From Tibeticola sediminis (GTDB lineage: Bacteria; Pseudomonadota; Gammaproteobacteria; Burkholderiales; Burkholderiaceae_C), in NCBI RefSeq assembly GCF_003843835.1, contig NZ_RKQL01000004.1, positions 69,501 through 133,500 on the forward strand: a stretch of 64,000 nucleotides of DNA, written 5' to 3'. The notes under the pieces were generated by a model. That model saw only the letters and a list, made by a program, of their open reading frames with translations. It was not told the origin of the DNA and did no database searches. A program made the position numbers and the translations under genes. This document shows positions 53,071 to 62,070 of the stretch, in pieces. Positions within the stretch are counted from its first letter, which is position 1; each line of letters begins with the position of its first letter.

Positions 53071-54147
53071 TCAATGCGGGAAGGGCCACAGCCGCAGCTT
53101 CTGCTTGCCCGTGGACCAGAGCTTGGCGAGGCCATGCGGCTCGACGATGAGAAACCAGACGATGAGCGCGCCAAACACCATGAGTTCGACATGCGACACC
53201 AGCGCCGTGTCGACCTGCCAACCCACCAGCGAGCCCAGCCAGGGCAGGAACTGGTTCAGAAAGATCGGCAGCACGACGATGAAGGCCGCGCCGAAAAAGC
53301 TGCCCATGATCGAGCCCATGCCGCCGATGATGACCATGAACAGCAACTGGAACGAACGGTCGACCGAGAACGCCGCCGGCTCCCAGGAGCCCAGGTGCAC
53401 GAAGCCCCAGAGCGCACCGGCCACGCCGACGATGAAGGAGCTGACCGCAAACGCGCTGAGCTTGGCGTACATCGGCCGGATGCCGATGACCGCCGCCGCC
53501 ACGTCCATGTCGCGAATGGCCATCCACTCGCGGCCCATGGCGCTGCGCACCAGGTTCTTGGCCGCCAGACCGAACAGCACCAGCAGCGTGAGGCAGAACA
53601 CGTATTTCTGCACCGGCGTCTCGATCGGCAGGCCAAACACCTGCAGGTTCGACACCGACACCGAGCCCGAGGAGTTGTTGTTGGTGAACCAGCCGATGCG
53701 CAAAAACGCCCAGTCGCAGAAGAACTGCGCGGCGAGCGTCGCCACCGCCAGATACAAGCCCTTGACGCGCAGGCTCGGGATGCCGAAGAACATGCCGACC
53801 AGGGTGGCGAAGAAACCGCCCGACAGCAAGGCCACGATCAAAGGCATGCCGTCGATGCGGACGTAGGTGTTGTAGGCCATGTAGGCCCCCACCGCCATGA
53901 AGGCCCCCGAACCCAGCGAAATCTGGCCGCAGTAGCCCACCAGGATGTTCACCCCGAGCGCAGCCAGCGACAGGATGACGAAGGGAATCAGAATCGCGCG
54001 AAACAGATATTCATCGACGAGGAAGGGTACGCCGATGAAAGCAAACGCCACGAGCGCGAGGATGGCCCAGCGGTCCTGTGCGATCGGAAAGATCTGCATG
54101 TCGGCCGCATAGGAGGTTTTGAACTGGCCGTTTTCTCTGTAGAACAT
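53071..54147 (-). CDS. livM: branched-chain-type ABC transporter permease (LivM)
   Basis: Inner-membrane permease, 358 residues, about ten helices. LSLAALGVNILVGYCGQISL GSGAFMAVGAY is the LivM hallmark, followed by GIPSLRVKGLYLAVATLAAQ and the cytoplasmic coupling loop SAMGREWMAIRDMDVAAAVI GI. Third-from-last transporter gene; partners are livH upstream and the binding protein downstream. Confidence 0.93.
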   Translation of the reverse strand: MFYRENGQFKTSYAADMQIFPIAQDRWAILALVAFAFIGVPFLVDEYLFRAILIPFVILSLAALGVNILVGYCGQISLGSGAFMAVGAYMAYNTYVRIDGMPLIVALLSGGFFATLVGMFFGIPSLRVKGLYLAVATLAAQFFCDWAFLRIGWFTNNNSSGSVSVSNLQVFGLPIETPVQKYVFCLTLLVLFGLAAKNLVRSAMGREWMAIRDMDVAAAVIGIRPMYAKLSAFAVSSFIVGVAGALWGFVHLGSWEPAAFSVDRSFQLLFMVIIGGMGSIMGSFFGAAFIVVLPIFLNQFLPWLGSLVGWQVDTALVSHVELMVFGALIVWFLIVEPHGLAKLWSTGKQKLRLWPFPH

Positions 54148-54213
54148 CGAGGGTCCTCAAACAACTTTTGGGGCTACGACACGTGGCGCTGAACGATCAC
54201 CGACATGCGGGTT

Positions 54214-55143
54214 TCACACGCGGTCGATGATTTTTTCGCCGAACAAGCCCTGCGGGCGGAACAGCAGGAACACCAACGCCAGCACATAGGCAAACCAGAT
54301 CTCGATGCCGCCGCCGACATAGGGGCCGAGATAAACTTCCGAGAGCTTCTCGCCCACGCCGATGATGAGCCCGCCGATGATCGCGCCCGGGACCGAGGTG
54401 AGTCCGCCGAGGATGATCACCGGCAGCGCCCGCAGCGCGACCGTCGCCAGTGAGAACTGCACGCCGAGCTTGGAGCCCCAGATCATCCCGGCCACCAGCG
54501 CCACGATGCCAGCGACCGACCACACGATGACCCAGATGCGGTTGAGCGGAATGCCGATCGACTGCGCGGCCTGGTGGTCGTCGGCCACGGCCCGCAGCGC
54601 CCGGCCGGTGGCGGTCTTCTGGAAAAACAGCGAGAGCGCCACGACGAGTGCGGCCGCGATCAGCGCGGCAATCAGGTCTTCCTTGTTGACGAGGATGCCG
54701 CCCTGGTAAACCGATTCGAGCAGGAATACCGGGTCCTTGGGCATGCCGATGTCGATCTGGTAAATGTCGCTGCCAAACAGCGTCTGCCCGAGCCCCTCGA
54801 TGAAATAGGTGATACCGAGCGTCGCCATCAGCAGCGTCGTGCCCTCTTGGTTCACCAGATGGCGCAGCGCCAGCCGCTCGATGAGCCAGGCCATGGCGAA
54901 CATGATCACTGCGGCGATGCCAAACGCCAGCAGGTCGCTGAGCGCCTTGTACGGCAGGCCCGTCCAGGCGGGAATCCACTCGGCAAAGCGCGCCATCGCC
55001 AACGCGGCAAACAGCACCATCGCGCCCTGGGCGAAGTTGAACACGCCGCTGGCTTTGAAGATCAGCACGAAGCCCAGCGCCACCAGCGAATACAGCATGC
55101 CCGACATCAGGCCGCCGAGCAGGGTTTCCAGAAAGAATGCCAT
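54214..55143 (-). CDS. livH: branched-chain-type ABC transporter permease (LivH)
   Basis: Second membrane subunit, 309 residues. LLGGLMSGMLYSLVALGFVL IFKASGVFNFAQGAMVL is the LivH N-terminus; the coupling loop KTATGRALRAVADDHQAAQS IGIPLNRI and GSKLGVQFSLATVALRALPV IILGGLTSVPGAIIGGLIIG follow. Complete, 15 bp after livG. Confidence 0.94.
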   Translation of the reverse strand: MAFFLETLLGGLMSGMLYSLVALGFVLIFKASGVFNFAQGAMVLFAALAMARFAEWIPAWTGLPYKALSDLLAFGIAAVIMFAMAWLIERLALRHLVNQEGTTLLMATLGITYFIEGLGQTLFGSDIYQIDIGMPKDPVFLLESVYQGGILVNKEDLIAALIAAALVVALSLFFQKTATGRALRAVADDHQAAQSIGIPLNRIWVIVWSVAGIVALVAGMIWGSKLGVQFSLATVALRALPVIILGGLTSVPGAIIGGLIIGVGEKLSEVYLGPYVGGGIEIWFAYVLALVFLLFRPQGLFGEKIIDRV

Positions 55144-55158
55144 CGATCTTCCTCGCGT

Positions 55159-55941
55159 TCAGTGGGTGGTGCCGAGGTAGGCGCGGATGACCTCCTCGTT
55201 GTGACGCACTTCGTCGGGCGTGCCGTCACCGATCTTCTTGCCGTAGTCGAGCACGACCACCCGGTCCGAGATGTCCATCACCACGCCCATGTCGTGCTCG
55301 ATGAGCACGATGGTGGTGCCGAACTCGTCGTTGACGTCGAGGATGAAGCGGCTCATGTCCTGCTTTTCCTCGACGTTCATGCCCGCCATCGGCTCGTCGA
55401 GCAGCAACATCTGTGGCTCCATCGCCAGCGCGCGGCCCAGGTCGACGCGCTTTTGCAGGCCGTAGGGCAACTGGCCCACCGGCGTCTTGCGGTACGCCTG
55501 GATTTCGAGAAAGTCGATGATGTGCTCGACGAACTCGCGGTGGCGGATTTCCTCGCGCTCGGCCGGGCCGATGCGCAGCGCCTGCAAGAACAGGTTGCTT
55601 TTGATCTTGAGGTTGCGCCCGGTCATGATGTTGTCGATGACGCTCATGCCCTTGAACAGCGCGAGGTTCTGGAAGGTGCGCGCAATGCCCATCTCAGCGA
55701 CTTGGCGCGAGTTCATGTGGTCGAAGGTCTTGCCCCGAAAGGTGATGGTGCCCTCCGACGGCGTGTAGACGCCGTTGATGCAGTTGAGCATCGAACTCTT
55801 GCCCGCGCCGTTGGGACCGATGATGGAGCGGATCTCGTGCTCGCGGACGTTGAAGGAGATGTCGGTCAGCGCCTTGACGCCGCCAAAGCGCAGGCTGATG
55901 TTCTGCACATCGAGGATGACGTCGCCGATTTTCTTGCTCAT
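55159..55941 (-). CDS. livG: branched-chain-type ABC transporter ATP-binding protein (LivG)
   Basis: ATPase subunit, 260 residues from ATG 55941; frame extends upstream antisense-like into the ligase gene but only this start gives the family N-terminus. Walker A SIIGPNGAGKSSMLNCINGV, Q-loop GIARTFQNLALFKGMSVIDN, signature QLPYGLQKRVDLGRALAM (Tyr-Gly-Leu-Gln variant of LSGGQ), Walker B LLLDEPMAGMNVEEKQDM, switch VLIEHDMGVVMDISDRV. The changed signature loop is usual for the subclass linked with acyl-CoA ligases. Confidence 0.93.
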   Translation of the reverse strand: MSKKIGDVILDVQNISLRFGGVKALTDISFNVREHEIRSIIGPNGAGKSSMLNCINGVYTPSEGTITFRGKTFDHMNSRQVAEMGIARTFQNLALFKGMSVIDNIMTGRNLKIKSNLFLQALRIGPAEREEIRHREFVEHIIDFLEIQAYRKTPVGQLPYGLQKRVDLGRALAMEPQMLLLDEPMAGMNVEEKQDMSRFILDVNDEFGTTIVLIEHDMGVVMDISDRVVVLDYGKKIGDGTPDEVRHNEEVIRAYLGTTH

Positions 55942-55961
55942 GATGCGTGGGTGCGTGGGTC

Positions 55962-57914
55962 TCAGGCGGCAGCCTTCACCGGCGCAAAGGTGCGGGTATC
56001 GACGATCTTGAGCGTGGCACTGACCTTGCCCGTGCGACCGTCCTCGAACTTCACCGCGGTTTCGATGTATTGCTCGGTCTTGCCGCCGTAGAGCGCGTCG
56101 ACCAGCGGCTGGTATTTCTCGGCAATGAAGCCGCGGCGGACCTTGTTGGTGCGCGTGAGTTCGCCGTCGTCGGCGTCGAGCTCCTTGTGCAGGATGAGAA
56201 AGCGGCTGATCTGGCTGCCCGCGAGCAAGGCGTCTTGCGCGAGGTCGGCGTTGACCTTCTCCACACACTCCTTGACCATTTCATATACCTCGGGTTTTTG
56301 CGCGAGGTCGGTGTAGCCGGCGTAGGGCAGGTTGCGGCGCTCGGCCCAGTTGCCCACGGCGTCGAAGTCGATGTTGACCATCACGCAGACCTTCTCGCGC
56401 CGGTCGCCGTAGGCGACGACTTCCTTGATCTGCGGGAAGAACTTGAGCTTGTTCTCCACGTACTTGGGCGCGAACATCGCGCCGTCGAAGGCGCCACCCT
56501 GCAAGCGGCCCACATCCTTGACGCGGTCGATGATCTTCAAGTGGCCGTGCGCGTCGATGAAGCCCGCGTCGCTGGTGTGGTACCAGCCATCGTTGGTCAG
56601 CACCTCGGCGGTGGCTTCGGGGTTCTTGTAGTAGCCCTTGAGCAGACCCGGCGACTTCACCAGGATCTCGCCGTTCTCGGCCACCTTGATCTCCACGCCG
56701 CGGCAGGGCACGCCCACGGTGTCGGCGCGCGCCTCGTGGTCGGGCTGCAGACAGACGAACACCGCGGTCTCGGTCGAGCCATAGAGCTGCTTGAGGTTGA
56801 TACCGATGCTGCGGTAGAACAAAAACAAATCCGGGCCGATCGCCTCACCCGCGGTGTAGGCCACCCGCACACGGCTCATGCCCAGGTTGTTGCGCAAGGG
56901 GCCATAGATGACGAAGTCCCCCAGCGCGTAGAGCAGCCGGTCTGCCAGGCCGAGCGGTTTGCCGTCCATGCGGTCGGGCCCCACGCGTCGGGCCACGTCC
57001 ATGAAACGGTGGAACAGCCAGCGCTTGAAGCGCCCTGCATCTTCCATGCGGATCATCACGTTGGTGAGCAGCCCCTCGAACACCCGCGGCGGCGCGAAGT
57101 AGTAGGTTGGGCCGATCTCCTTCATGTCGATCGTGACGGTCGCTGCCGATTCGGGGCAGTTCACCTTGTAGCCGCACACCAGCCACTGCGCATACGAAAA
57201 AATGTTCTGGCCGATCCAGGCCATCGGGAGGTAGGCGAGCACGTCCTCCTCGCTCGTGAGGCGGTCGAACTCGGCGCCGGCCTGGGCCCGGTCGATCAGG
57301 GTCGCATGCGTGTGCACCACGCCCTTGGGGTTCCCGGTCGTGCCGGAAGTGAAGAACATCGCCGCCACGTCCTCGGGCCGCCCTTGCTCGACTTGTTCTT
57401 CGAAGAAATCGGGATGCTGCGCGGCATGAACCTGCCCAGCGGCGAGCAGTTCGTCGATCGAGCCGAGCCCGTCCTCGACATAGTTGCGCAGGCCCCGCGG
57501 ATCGTCGTAGTAAATGTGCGTCAGGCCCGGCACGCGCTCGCGGACCTCGAGCATCTTGTCGACCTGCTCCTGGTCTTCGACGATGGCAAAGCGGATTTCG
57601 GCGTTGGTGAGCGGAAAGACGAATTCGGCAGCCACGGCATCCTGATACAGCGGCACCGGAATCGCACCGAGCGACTGGGCCGCGATCATCGCGGCGTAGA
57701 GACGCGGCCGGTTCGATCCGACGATGGCCACATGTTCGCCACGCGTCAGCCCAGCCTGGTGCAAACCGCAGGCCATCTGCGTCACGAGCCGCCGCAGCTC
57801 GGCCCAGCTGAAGGTTTGCCAGATGCCGTAGGCTTTCTCGCGCATGGCCGTGGCCTCGGGCCGCTCGGCGGCATGCTTCAGCAGCAGTCGGGGAAAGGTG
57901 CTCAACGAGGGCAT
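55962..57914 (-). CDS. AMP-dependent acyl-CoA synthetase (long-chain FadD15-like), first gene of the ABC operon
   Basis: ANL-superfamily ligase, 650 residues. AMP-binding P-loop MFFTSGTTGNPKGVVHTH, A5-like QLYGSTETAVFVCLQPD, A7 TSDAGFIDAHGHLKIIDRVK DVGRLQGGAF and a C-terminal lid with TNKVRRGFIAEKYQPLVDAL. Sequence type is the long-chain/bubblegum-like group. It leads an operon with livGHM, the binding protein, livF and a PaaK-like ligase (gaps 15-149 bp), so uptake and CoA activation of an organic acid are coupled. Natural substrate unknown. Confidence 0.9.
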   Translation of the reverse strand: MPSLSTFPRLLLKHAAERPEATAMREKAYGIWQTFSWAELRRLVTQMACGLHQAGLTRGEHVAIVGSNRPRLYAAMIAAQSLGAIPVPLYQDAVAAEFVFPLTNAEIRFAIVEDQEQVDKMLEVRERVPGLTHIYYDDPRGLRNYVEDGLGSIDELLAAGQVHAAQHPDFFEEQVEQGRPEDVAAMFFTSGTTGNPKGVVHTHATLIDRAQAGAEFDRLTSEEDVLAYLPMAWIGQNIFSYAQWLVCGYKVNCPESAATVTIDMKEIGPTYYFAPPRVFEGLLTNVMIRMEDAGRFKRWLFHRFMDVARRVGPDRMDGKPLGLADRLLYALGDFVIYGPLRNNLGMSRVRVAYTAGEAIGPDLFLFYRSIGINLKQLYGSTETAVFVCLQPDHEARADTVGVPCRGVEIKVAENGEILVKSPGLLKGYYKNPEATAEVLTNDGWYHTSDAGFIDAHGHLKIIDRVKDVGRLQGGAFDGAMFAPKYVENKLKFFPQIKEVVAYGDRREKVCVMVNIDFDAVGNWAERRNLPYAGYTDLAQKPEVYEMVKECVEKVNADLAQDALLAGSQISRFLILHKELDADDGELTRTNKVRRGFIAEKYQPLVDALYGGKTEQYIETAVKFEDGRTGKVSATLKIVDTRTFAPVKAAA

Positions 57915-57971
57915 GGACGATCCGTGTCGGTTGACTTCGAGACCGCACTCTAGGCCGCCCTTTGACGTTTT

Positions 57972-57991
57972 TTTGTCTTTTCGACGACAAA
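57972..57991. promoter_or_regulatory. inverted repeat upstream of the acyl-CoA ligase operon
   Basis: TTTGTC-N8-GACAAA, 58 bp upstream of the ligase start and 130 bp from the divergent LysR gene. A partial R1 end (TAGGGCAACGCGAAATCAGG) lies next to it at 58021. The size suits a dimeric regulator site; regulator unknown. Confidence 0.3.
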
Positions 57992-58123
57992 GTAAGGGTC
58001 AGCCCCGAGGGGGGTTTCCCTAGGGCAACGCGAAATCAGGTCCCGTGGCGACGCGCAAGCGACGGCGCAGTCGCGGGCGCGGGCGCACGAAAGACGGCTT
58101 CGGGGCCGCGATAATCCGTCCCG

Positions 58124-59047
58124 ATGGACAAACTGCGCGCGTTCGAAACCTTCGTCGCCGTGGCCACGCGCGGGAGCCTGAGCGCAGCGGCGCGTGCCGA
58201 GGGCGTGGCGCCGGCCATCATCGGGCGGCGGCTCGACGCGCTGGAAGCGCACCTCGGCGTGAAGCTGCTGGTGCGCACCACGCGGCGCATCACGCTCACG
58301 CACGAAGGCAGCGCGTTTCTCGAAGACTGCCAGCGCCTGCTCGCCGACGTGGCCAATGCCGAGGCGAGCGTGTCGGCTGGCGGCGTCAAAGCCAGCGGCC
58401 ACCTGCGCATCACGGCGCCTGCGGGCTTCGGGCGGCGGCATGTGGCGCCTCTGGTGCCGCGTTTTCGCGACCTGCACCCGGAGGTGACGATCTCGCTCAA
58501 CCTCTCCGACCGGGTGGTCGATCTCGCCGCCGAAGGCTACGACTGCGCGGTGCGCGTGGGCGACCTGCCCGACTCGTCTCTGGTGAGCGTGCGCCTGGCC
58601 GACAACCGACGCCGCTGCGTGGCCGCGCCGCGCTACCTGCGCCAGCACGGCGTGCCGCGGCATCCCTCAGAGCTGGCGCGCTTCGATTGCCTCACGCTCT
58701 CGAGCGACGCCTCGCAGACCCGCGGCTGGGCCTTCACCGTGCCGCGCGAGGACGACAGCCGCGAAGTCGTGCACTTCAAGCCCAGCGGCCCGCTCGACTG
58801 CTCCGACGGCCAGGTGCTGCACGACTGGTGCCTGGCCGGCTATGGCATCGCCTGGCGCAGCACCTGGGAAGTCGACGCCGAAATCCAGGCCGGCCTGCTC
58901 GAGCCCGTGCTCGAAGACTACAGCGCCCCGCCCAACGGCATCTACGTCATGTTCCCGCAGCGCAAGCACCTGCCGCTGCGCCTGCGCCTGTGGATCGACT
59001 GGCTGCGCCACCACTACGCGCAGCCTGACTTTTTCACACGCGGGTAA
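58124..59047 (+). CDS. LysR-family transcriptional regulator
   Basis: Protein of 307 residues, canonical LysR start MDKLRAFETFVAVATRGSLS AAARAEGVAPAIIGRRLDAL EAHLGVKLLVRTTRRITLT. The effector domain (GHLRITAPAGFGRRHVAPLV) is of the CrgA/DmlR-like subtype. Divergent from the acyl-CoA ligase operon (209 bp), which it may control, though the group often acts on distant genes. Confidence 0.9.
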   Translation: MDKLRAFETFVAVATRGSLSAAARAEGVAPAIIGRRLDALEAHLGVKLLVRTTRRITLTHEGSAFLEDCQRLLADVANAEASVSAGGVKASGHLRITAPAGFGRRHVAPLVPRFRDLHPEVTISLNLSDRVVDLAAEGYDCAVRVGDLPDSSLVSVRLADNRRRCVAAPRYLRQHGVPRHPSELARFDCLTLSSDASQTRGWAFTVPREDDSREVVHFKPSGPLDCSDGQVLHDWCLAGYGIAWRSTWEVDAEIQAGLLEPVLEDYSAPPNGIYVMFPQRKHLPLRLRLWIDWLRHHYAQPDFFTRG

Positions 59048-59100
59048 GCGCATGCTGCTAGCATCGCGCGGTTTCATCTTGTGACAACCGTGTACGCATC

Positions 59101-60645
59101 GTGTCGGAACCGTCCATGACACCCCGTGCGGGCGCCGCCCTGCCGCCCGCACGGCCGCTTGCCTGGCCGCGCGCCGATGGGCACACAACGCGCCCCTGGC
59201 TGTGGGCGCTGGCGCTCGCCACCTGGGCCGCGACCTGGCTGGCGCTGCGCGCCTATGTGGCGGAAACCCCGCCCTACGACAACCTCGAACAACTGAGCTG
59301 GCTGCGCTCACTGGAGTGGGGCTACTACAAGCACCCGCCGCTGCCGACCTGGCTCGCCTGGGCTGCGGTGCAGGTCTTTGGCCCCTCGGCCGCGCTGACC
59401 TATGTGCTGGGCGCAGCCCTCACGCTGGTGGCGCTGAGCTTCCTGGCCGCGATGGTTCGGGAGGCGCTGGGCCCGCGCAGCGCGCAGGTGGCGGTGGCGG
59501 CGGCGCTCTGCATGGCCTTCTACAGTCAGCGGCTGCACTACTACAACCACAACACCTTGCTCATGCTGTGGGTGGCGGTGAGCGCCTGGCTGAGCTGGCG
59601 GCTGCTGCACCGGCCGCGCTTGAGCGACTGGGCGCTGCTGGGGCTGGTCGCGGGGCTGGGTCTGCTCACCAAATACCAGTATGTGCTGGCCGCCGCCTGC
59701 GTGGGCTGGCTGTTTCTCGCGCTGGAGATGTGGCGCTCGCCGCTGCACCGCGTGGGCGCGGCGCTGGCGGCTGGCGTCGCGCTGCTGGTGGTGTCGCCGC
59801 ACCTGTGGTGGCTGGCGCAGGCGGCGCACACCCCGCTGGACTATGCGCGCGACGTGGCCTTTGCCGCCAACACGGGCGGCCTCGCACGCGCTGCCGCGGT
59901 CGCCCGCTGGGCGGCGGACTGGGGCCTCAACCGCGCGCTGCCGGCCTGGCTGTTCCTGCTGGCGCTGGCGGTGTTCTCCCGCAGCCGCCCGGACACCGCA
60001 GCGCATGCGCAGGAGCGCACCGTGGGGAGCGCCGCGCCGCCGCCGCCGGTTGCGACGCGCGTGTTCCTTTACAGCTGGGCGCTGCTGCCGCCGCTGGTCA
60101 TGCTCGCGCTCGGCCTCGTAGGGGGCGCGCAGCTACAGACGCAGTGGGCGGCGGGCTTTGCCTTCCTCGCCCCGCCCGCAGTGCTGCTGGCGCTGCGCCT
60201 CGACGAGAACCGGCTGCGGCGCCCACGGGTCGGCCGCGCTGCCGTGGCCGCCTTCGTGCTGGTGCAGGCGCTGCTGATGGCCCACACCTGGGACCGTTCG
60301 CCGCGCGGCCTGCACCCCTTCGGGCCCGAGCACTGGTGCCGCTTCCCCGCCGAGGCGCTGGCCGCTGAACTGCGCGCGCAGGCCCTGCCCGCGCTCGGTG
60401 GGCGGGTCCGTCTCATCAGCGGGCCGGCCGCCCCGATGCAGGCACTGGCGCTGCACCTGCCGGGTTGGCCGCGCGTGCTGATCGAGCGTAATCCCGCGCT
60501 CAGCCCCTGGGTTGCGCCCGGCGAGCTGGCGGACACGCCGGTGCTCGAGCTCTGGCCGCCGGGCCAAGGGCCGCACGACCTGCCGCGCACCTCGCAGGGC
60601 TGGGGCTGGCAGATCGTCGGGCCGGTGGATGCGCCGCTGCCCTGA
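59101..60645 (+). CDS. GT39-type (PMT/ArnT-like) membrane glycosyltransferase
   Basis: Polytopic protein of 514 residues; GTG 59101 or ATG 59116 may start it. About 11-12 helices with the catalytic first loop YVAETPPYDNLEQLSWLRSL EWGYYKHPPLPTWLAWAAVQ (acidic residues plus the YYKHPPL motif). Uses polyprenyl-phosphate sugars in the known family and transfers to lipid or protein in the periplasm. C-terminal soluble domain ends WQIVGPVDAPLP. Near GtrA and a second GT39 gene. Confidence 0.85.
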   Translation: MSEPSMTPRAGAALPPARPLAWPRADGHTTRPWLWALALATWAATWLALRAYVAETPPYDNLEQLSWLRSLEWGYYKHPPLPTWLAWAAVQVFGPSAALTYVLGAALTLVALSFLAAMVREALGPRSAQVAVAAALCMAFYSQRLHYYNHNTLLMLWVAVSAWLSWRLLHRPRLSDWALLGLVAGLGLLTKYQYVLAAACVGWLFLALEMWRSPLHRVGAALAAGVALLVVSPHLWWLAQAAHTPLDYARDVAFAANTGGLARAAAVARWAADWGLNRALPAWLFLLALAVFSRSRPDTAAHAQERTVGSAAPPPPVATRVFLYSWALLPPLVMLALGLVGGAQLQTQWAAGFAFLAPPAVLLALRLDENRLRRPRVGRAAVAAFVLVQALLMAHTWDRSPRGLHPFGPEHWCRFPAEALAAELRAQALPALGGRVRLISGPAAPMQALALHLPGWPRVLIERNPALSPWVAPGELADTPVLELWPPGQGPHDLPRTSQGWGWQIVGPVDAPLP

Positions 60646-60739
60646 GAAGCTGAAAAAAGGTGCTCGAACCCTGCGCGCTCGGTTCATCAAGCCCACTGGG
60701 GGCTGCGCGCCCCGCCCGACCCGCGCTAAGCTCGCCACC

Positions 60740-61192
60740 ATGACGCTCGAAGCCCTGCTCGCTTACGCGCATCTGCTCGCCATCCTCGCACTCGTGGTGT
60801 TCCTCAGCAGCGAGGCCGCGCTGTGCCGCGCCGAATGGCTCAACGCGGCGGTGGTGCGACGCCTGGTGCGGGTGGATGTGATCTACGGTCTCTCTGCTTT
60901 GCTGGTGCTCGCCACCGGGCTGCTGCGCGTCTACTTCGGCGTCAAAGGCAGCGCCTGGTACTGGGCCAACCCGCTGCTGCACGTCAAGCTCGGTCTGTTC
61001 CTGGTGATGGCGGGGCTGTCCCTGCCGCCGACGCTCGCCTTCCGCCGCTGGCGCCGCGCGCTTGATGCCGAAGGCACACTGCCCGCTGCGAACGAGGTCG
61101 CCCGCGTGCGCCGGCTCGTGATGATTCAGGCCCATCTGATGCCGCTCATTCCGCTGGCGGCGGTGTTCCTGGCGCGTGGTTATGGGCATTGA
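60740..61192 (+). CDS. DUF2214 family membrane protein
   Basis: Protein of 150 residues with four hydrophobic helices: LEALLAYAHLLAILALVVFL, RLVRVDVIYGLSALLVLATG LLRVYFGVKGSAWYWANPLL HVKLGLFLVMAGL, and a last helix LMPLIPLAAVFLARGYGH. This matches DUF2214; histidines in helices 1 and 3 could bind haem as in related quinol or cytochrome proteins, but this is not established. Overlaps the deacetylase start by 11 bp. Confidence 0.85.
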   Translation: MTLEALLAYAHLLAILALVVFLSSEAALCRAEWLNAAVVRRLVRVDVIYGLSALLVLATGLLRVYFGVKGSAWYWANPLLHVKLGLFLVMAGLSLPPTLAFRRWRRALDAEGTLPAANEVARVRRLVMIQAHLMPLIPLAAVFLARGYGH

Positions 61193-62045
61193 GTCCTCCC
61201 CACGCCGGGTCGTGCTGTGCGCGGACGACTATGCGTTGAGCGCCAGCGTCTCGCGCGGCATCGAAGCGCTCGCGGCCCAGGGGCGGCTCAGCGCGACGAG
61301 CGTGATGGTGCTCGCCCCGCGCTGGCCGCAGGACGCCGCCCGGCTGCGTGCCTGCGTGGCGGATCGTGCCATCGACGTCGGCCTGCATCTGGACTGGACC
61401 AGCCCCTACGCCCGCGCGGCCGGGCATGGCGTGTCGCTGCCCGTGGCGATGCTGCGCGCGGTTTTGGGCGCTTACGATCCGCGGACGGCGCGTGCCGTGA
61501 TCGAACGCCAACTCGACGCCTTCGAGGCGCACTGGGGCGCGCCGCCCGACCATGTGGACGGTCACCAGCACGTGCAGCAGTTCGCGGGCATCGCCGAGGC
61601 ACTGGTCGAGGTGCTGTCCCGACGCTACGGCGCGCGCCCACCGTGGCTGCGCATTTCCGAAGCACCTGCGCCGCTGCGCGACGCCAAGAGCCGCGTGATT
61701 GCCGCCCTCGGCGCGGCGCGGCTGCGGTGCCGTGCCCGCGAAGCCGGTCTGCCCTTCCGGCCCTGGCTCATCGGCATTTCGGATTTCGCGGCGGACGCCA
61801 CACCATTTGGCGCGCGCTTGGCGCACGGACTCGCCCACGTGCCCGACGGCAGCGTCTGCATGTGCCACCCGGGCAGCCCCGAACACCCGCACGACCCACT
61901 GGACGGCATCGCCCGGGCGCGCGAGGCCGAATACGCCTGGCTCAGCGGACCCGCGTTCCCGGAGACGCTCGCGCGCCTGGGCGTGCAGCTGGTTCGGGGG
62001 CGGGCGTGTGAGGACGCGCGAGGGGCGGGTTCCGCGTTGCCCTGA
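61182..62045 (+). CDS. ChbG/HpnK family carbohydrate deacetylase (YdjC-like)
   Basis: Metal-dependent deacetylase, 287 residues from ATG 61182 (GTG 61176 is an alternative). The metal/catalytic motif RVVLCADDYALSASVSRGIE carries the Asp-Asp pair, DVGLHLDWTS a His, and VDGHQHVQQF the His-x-His pair; SVCMCHPGSPEH closes the site. HpnK members act in hopanoid or glycolipid synthesis; here two GT39 transferases and GtrA stand beside it, consistent with lipid-linked sugar deacetylation. Overlaps the DUF2214 gene. Confidence 0.88.
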   Translation: MGIESSPRRVVLCADDYALSASVSRGIEALAAQGRLSATSVMVLAPRWPQDAARLRACVADRAIDVGLHLDWTSPYARAAGHGVSLPVAMLRAVLGAYDPRTARAVIERQLDAFEAHWGAPPDHVDGHQHVQQFAGIAEALVEVLSRRYGARPPWLRISEAPAPLRDAKSRVIAALGAARLRCRAREAGLPFRPWLIGISDFAADATPFGARLAHGLAHVPDGSVCMCHPGSPEHPHDPLDGIARAREAEYAWLSGPAFPETLARLGVQLVRGRACEDARGAGSALP

Positions 62046-62070
62046 TCGGCAGCCCGTACACTCGCGCGCC

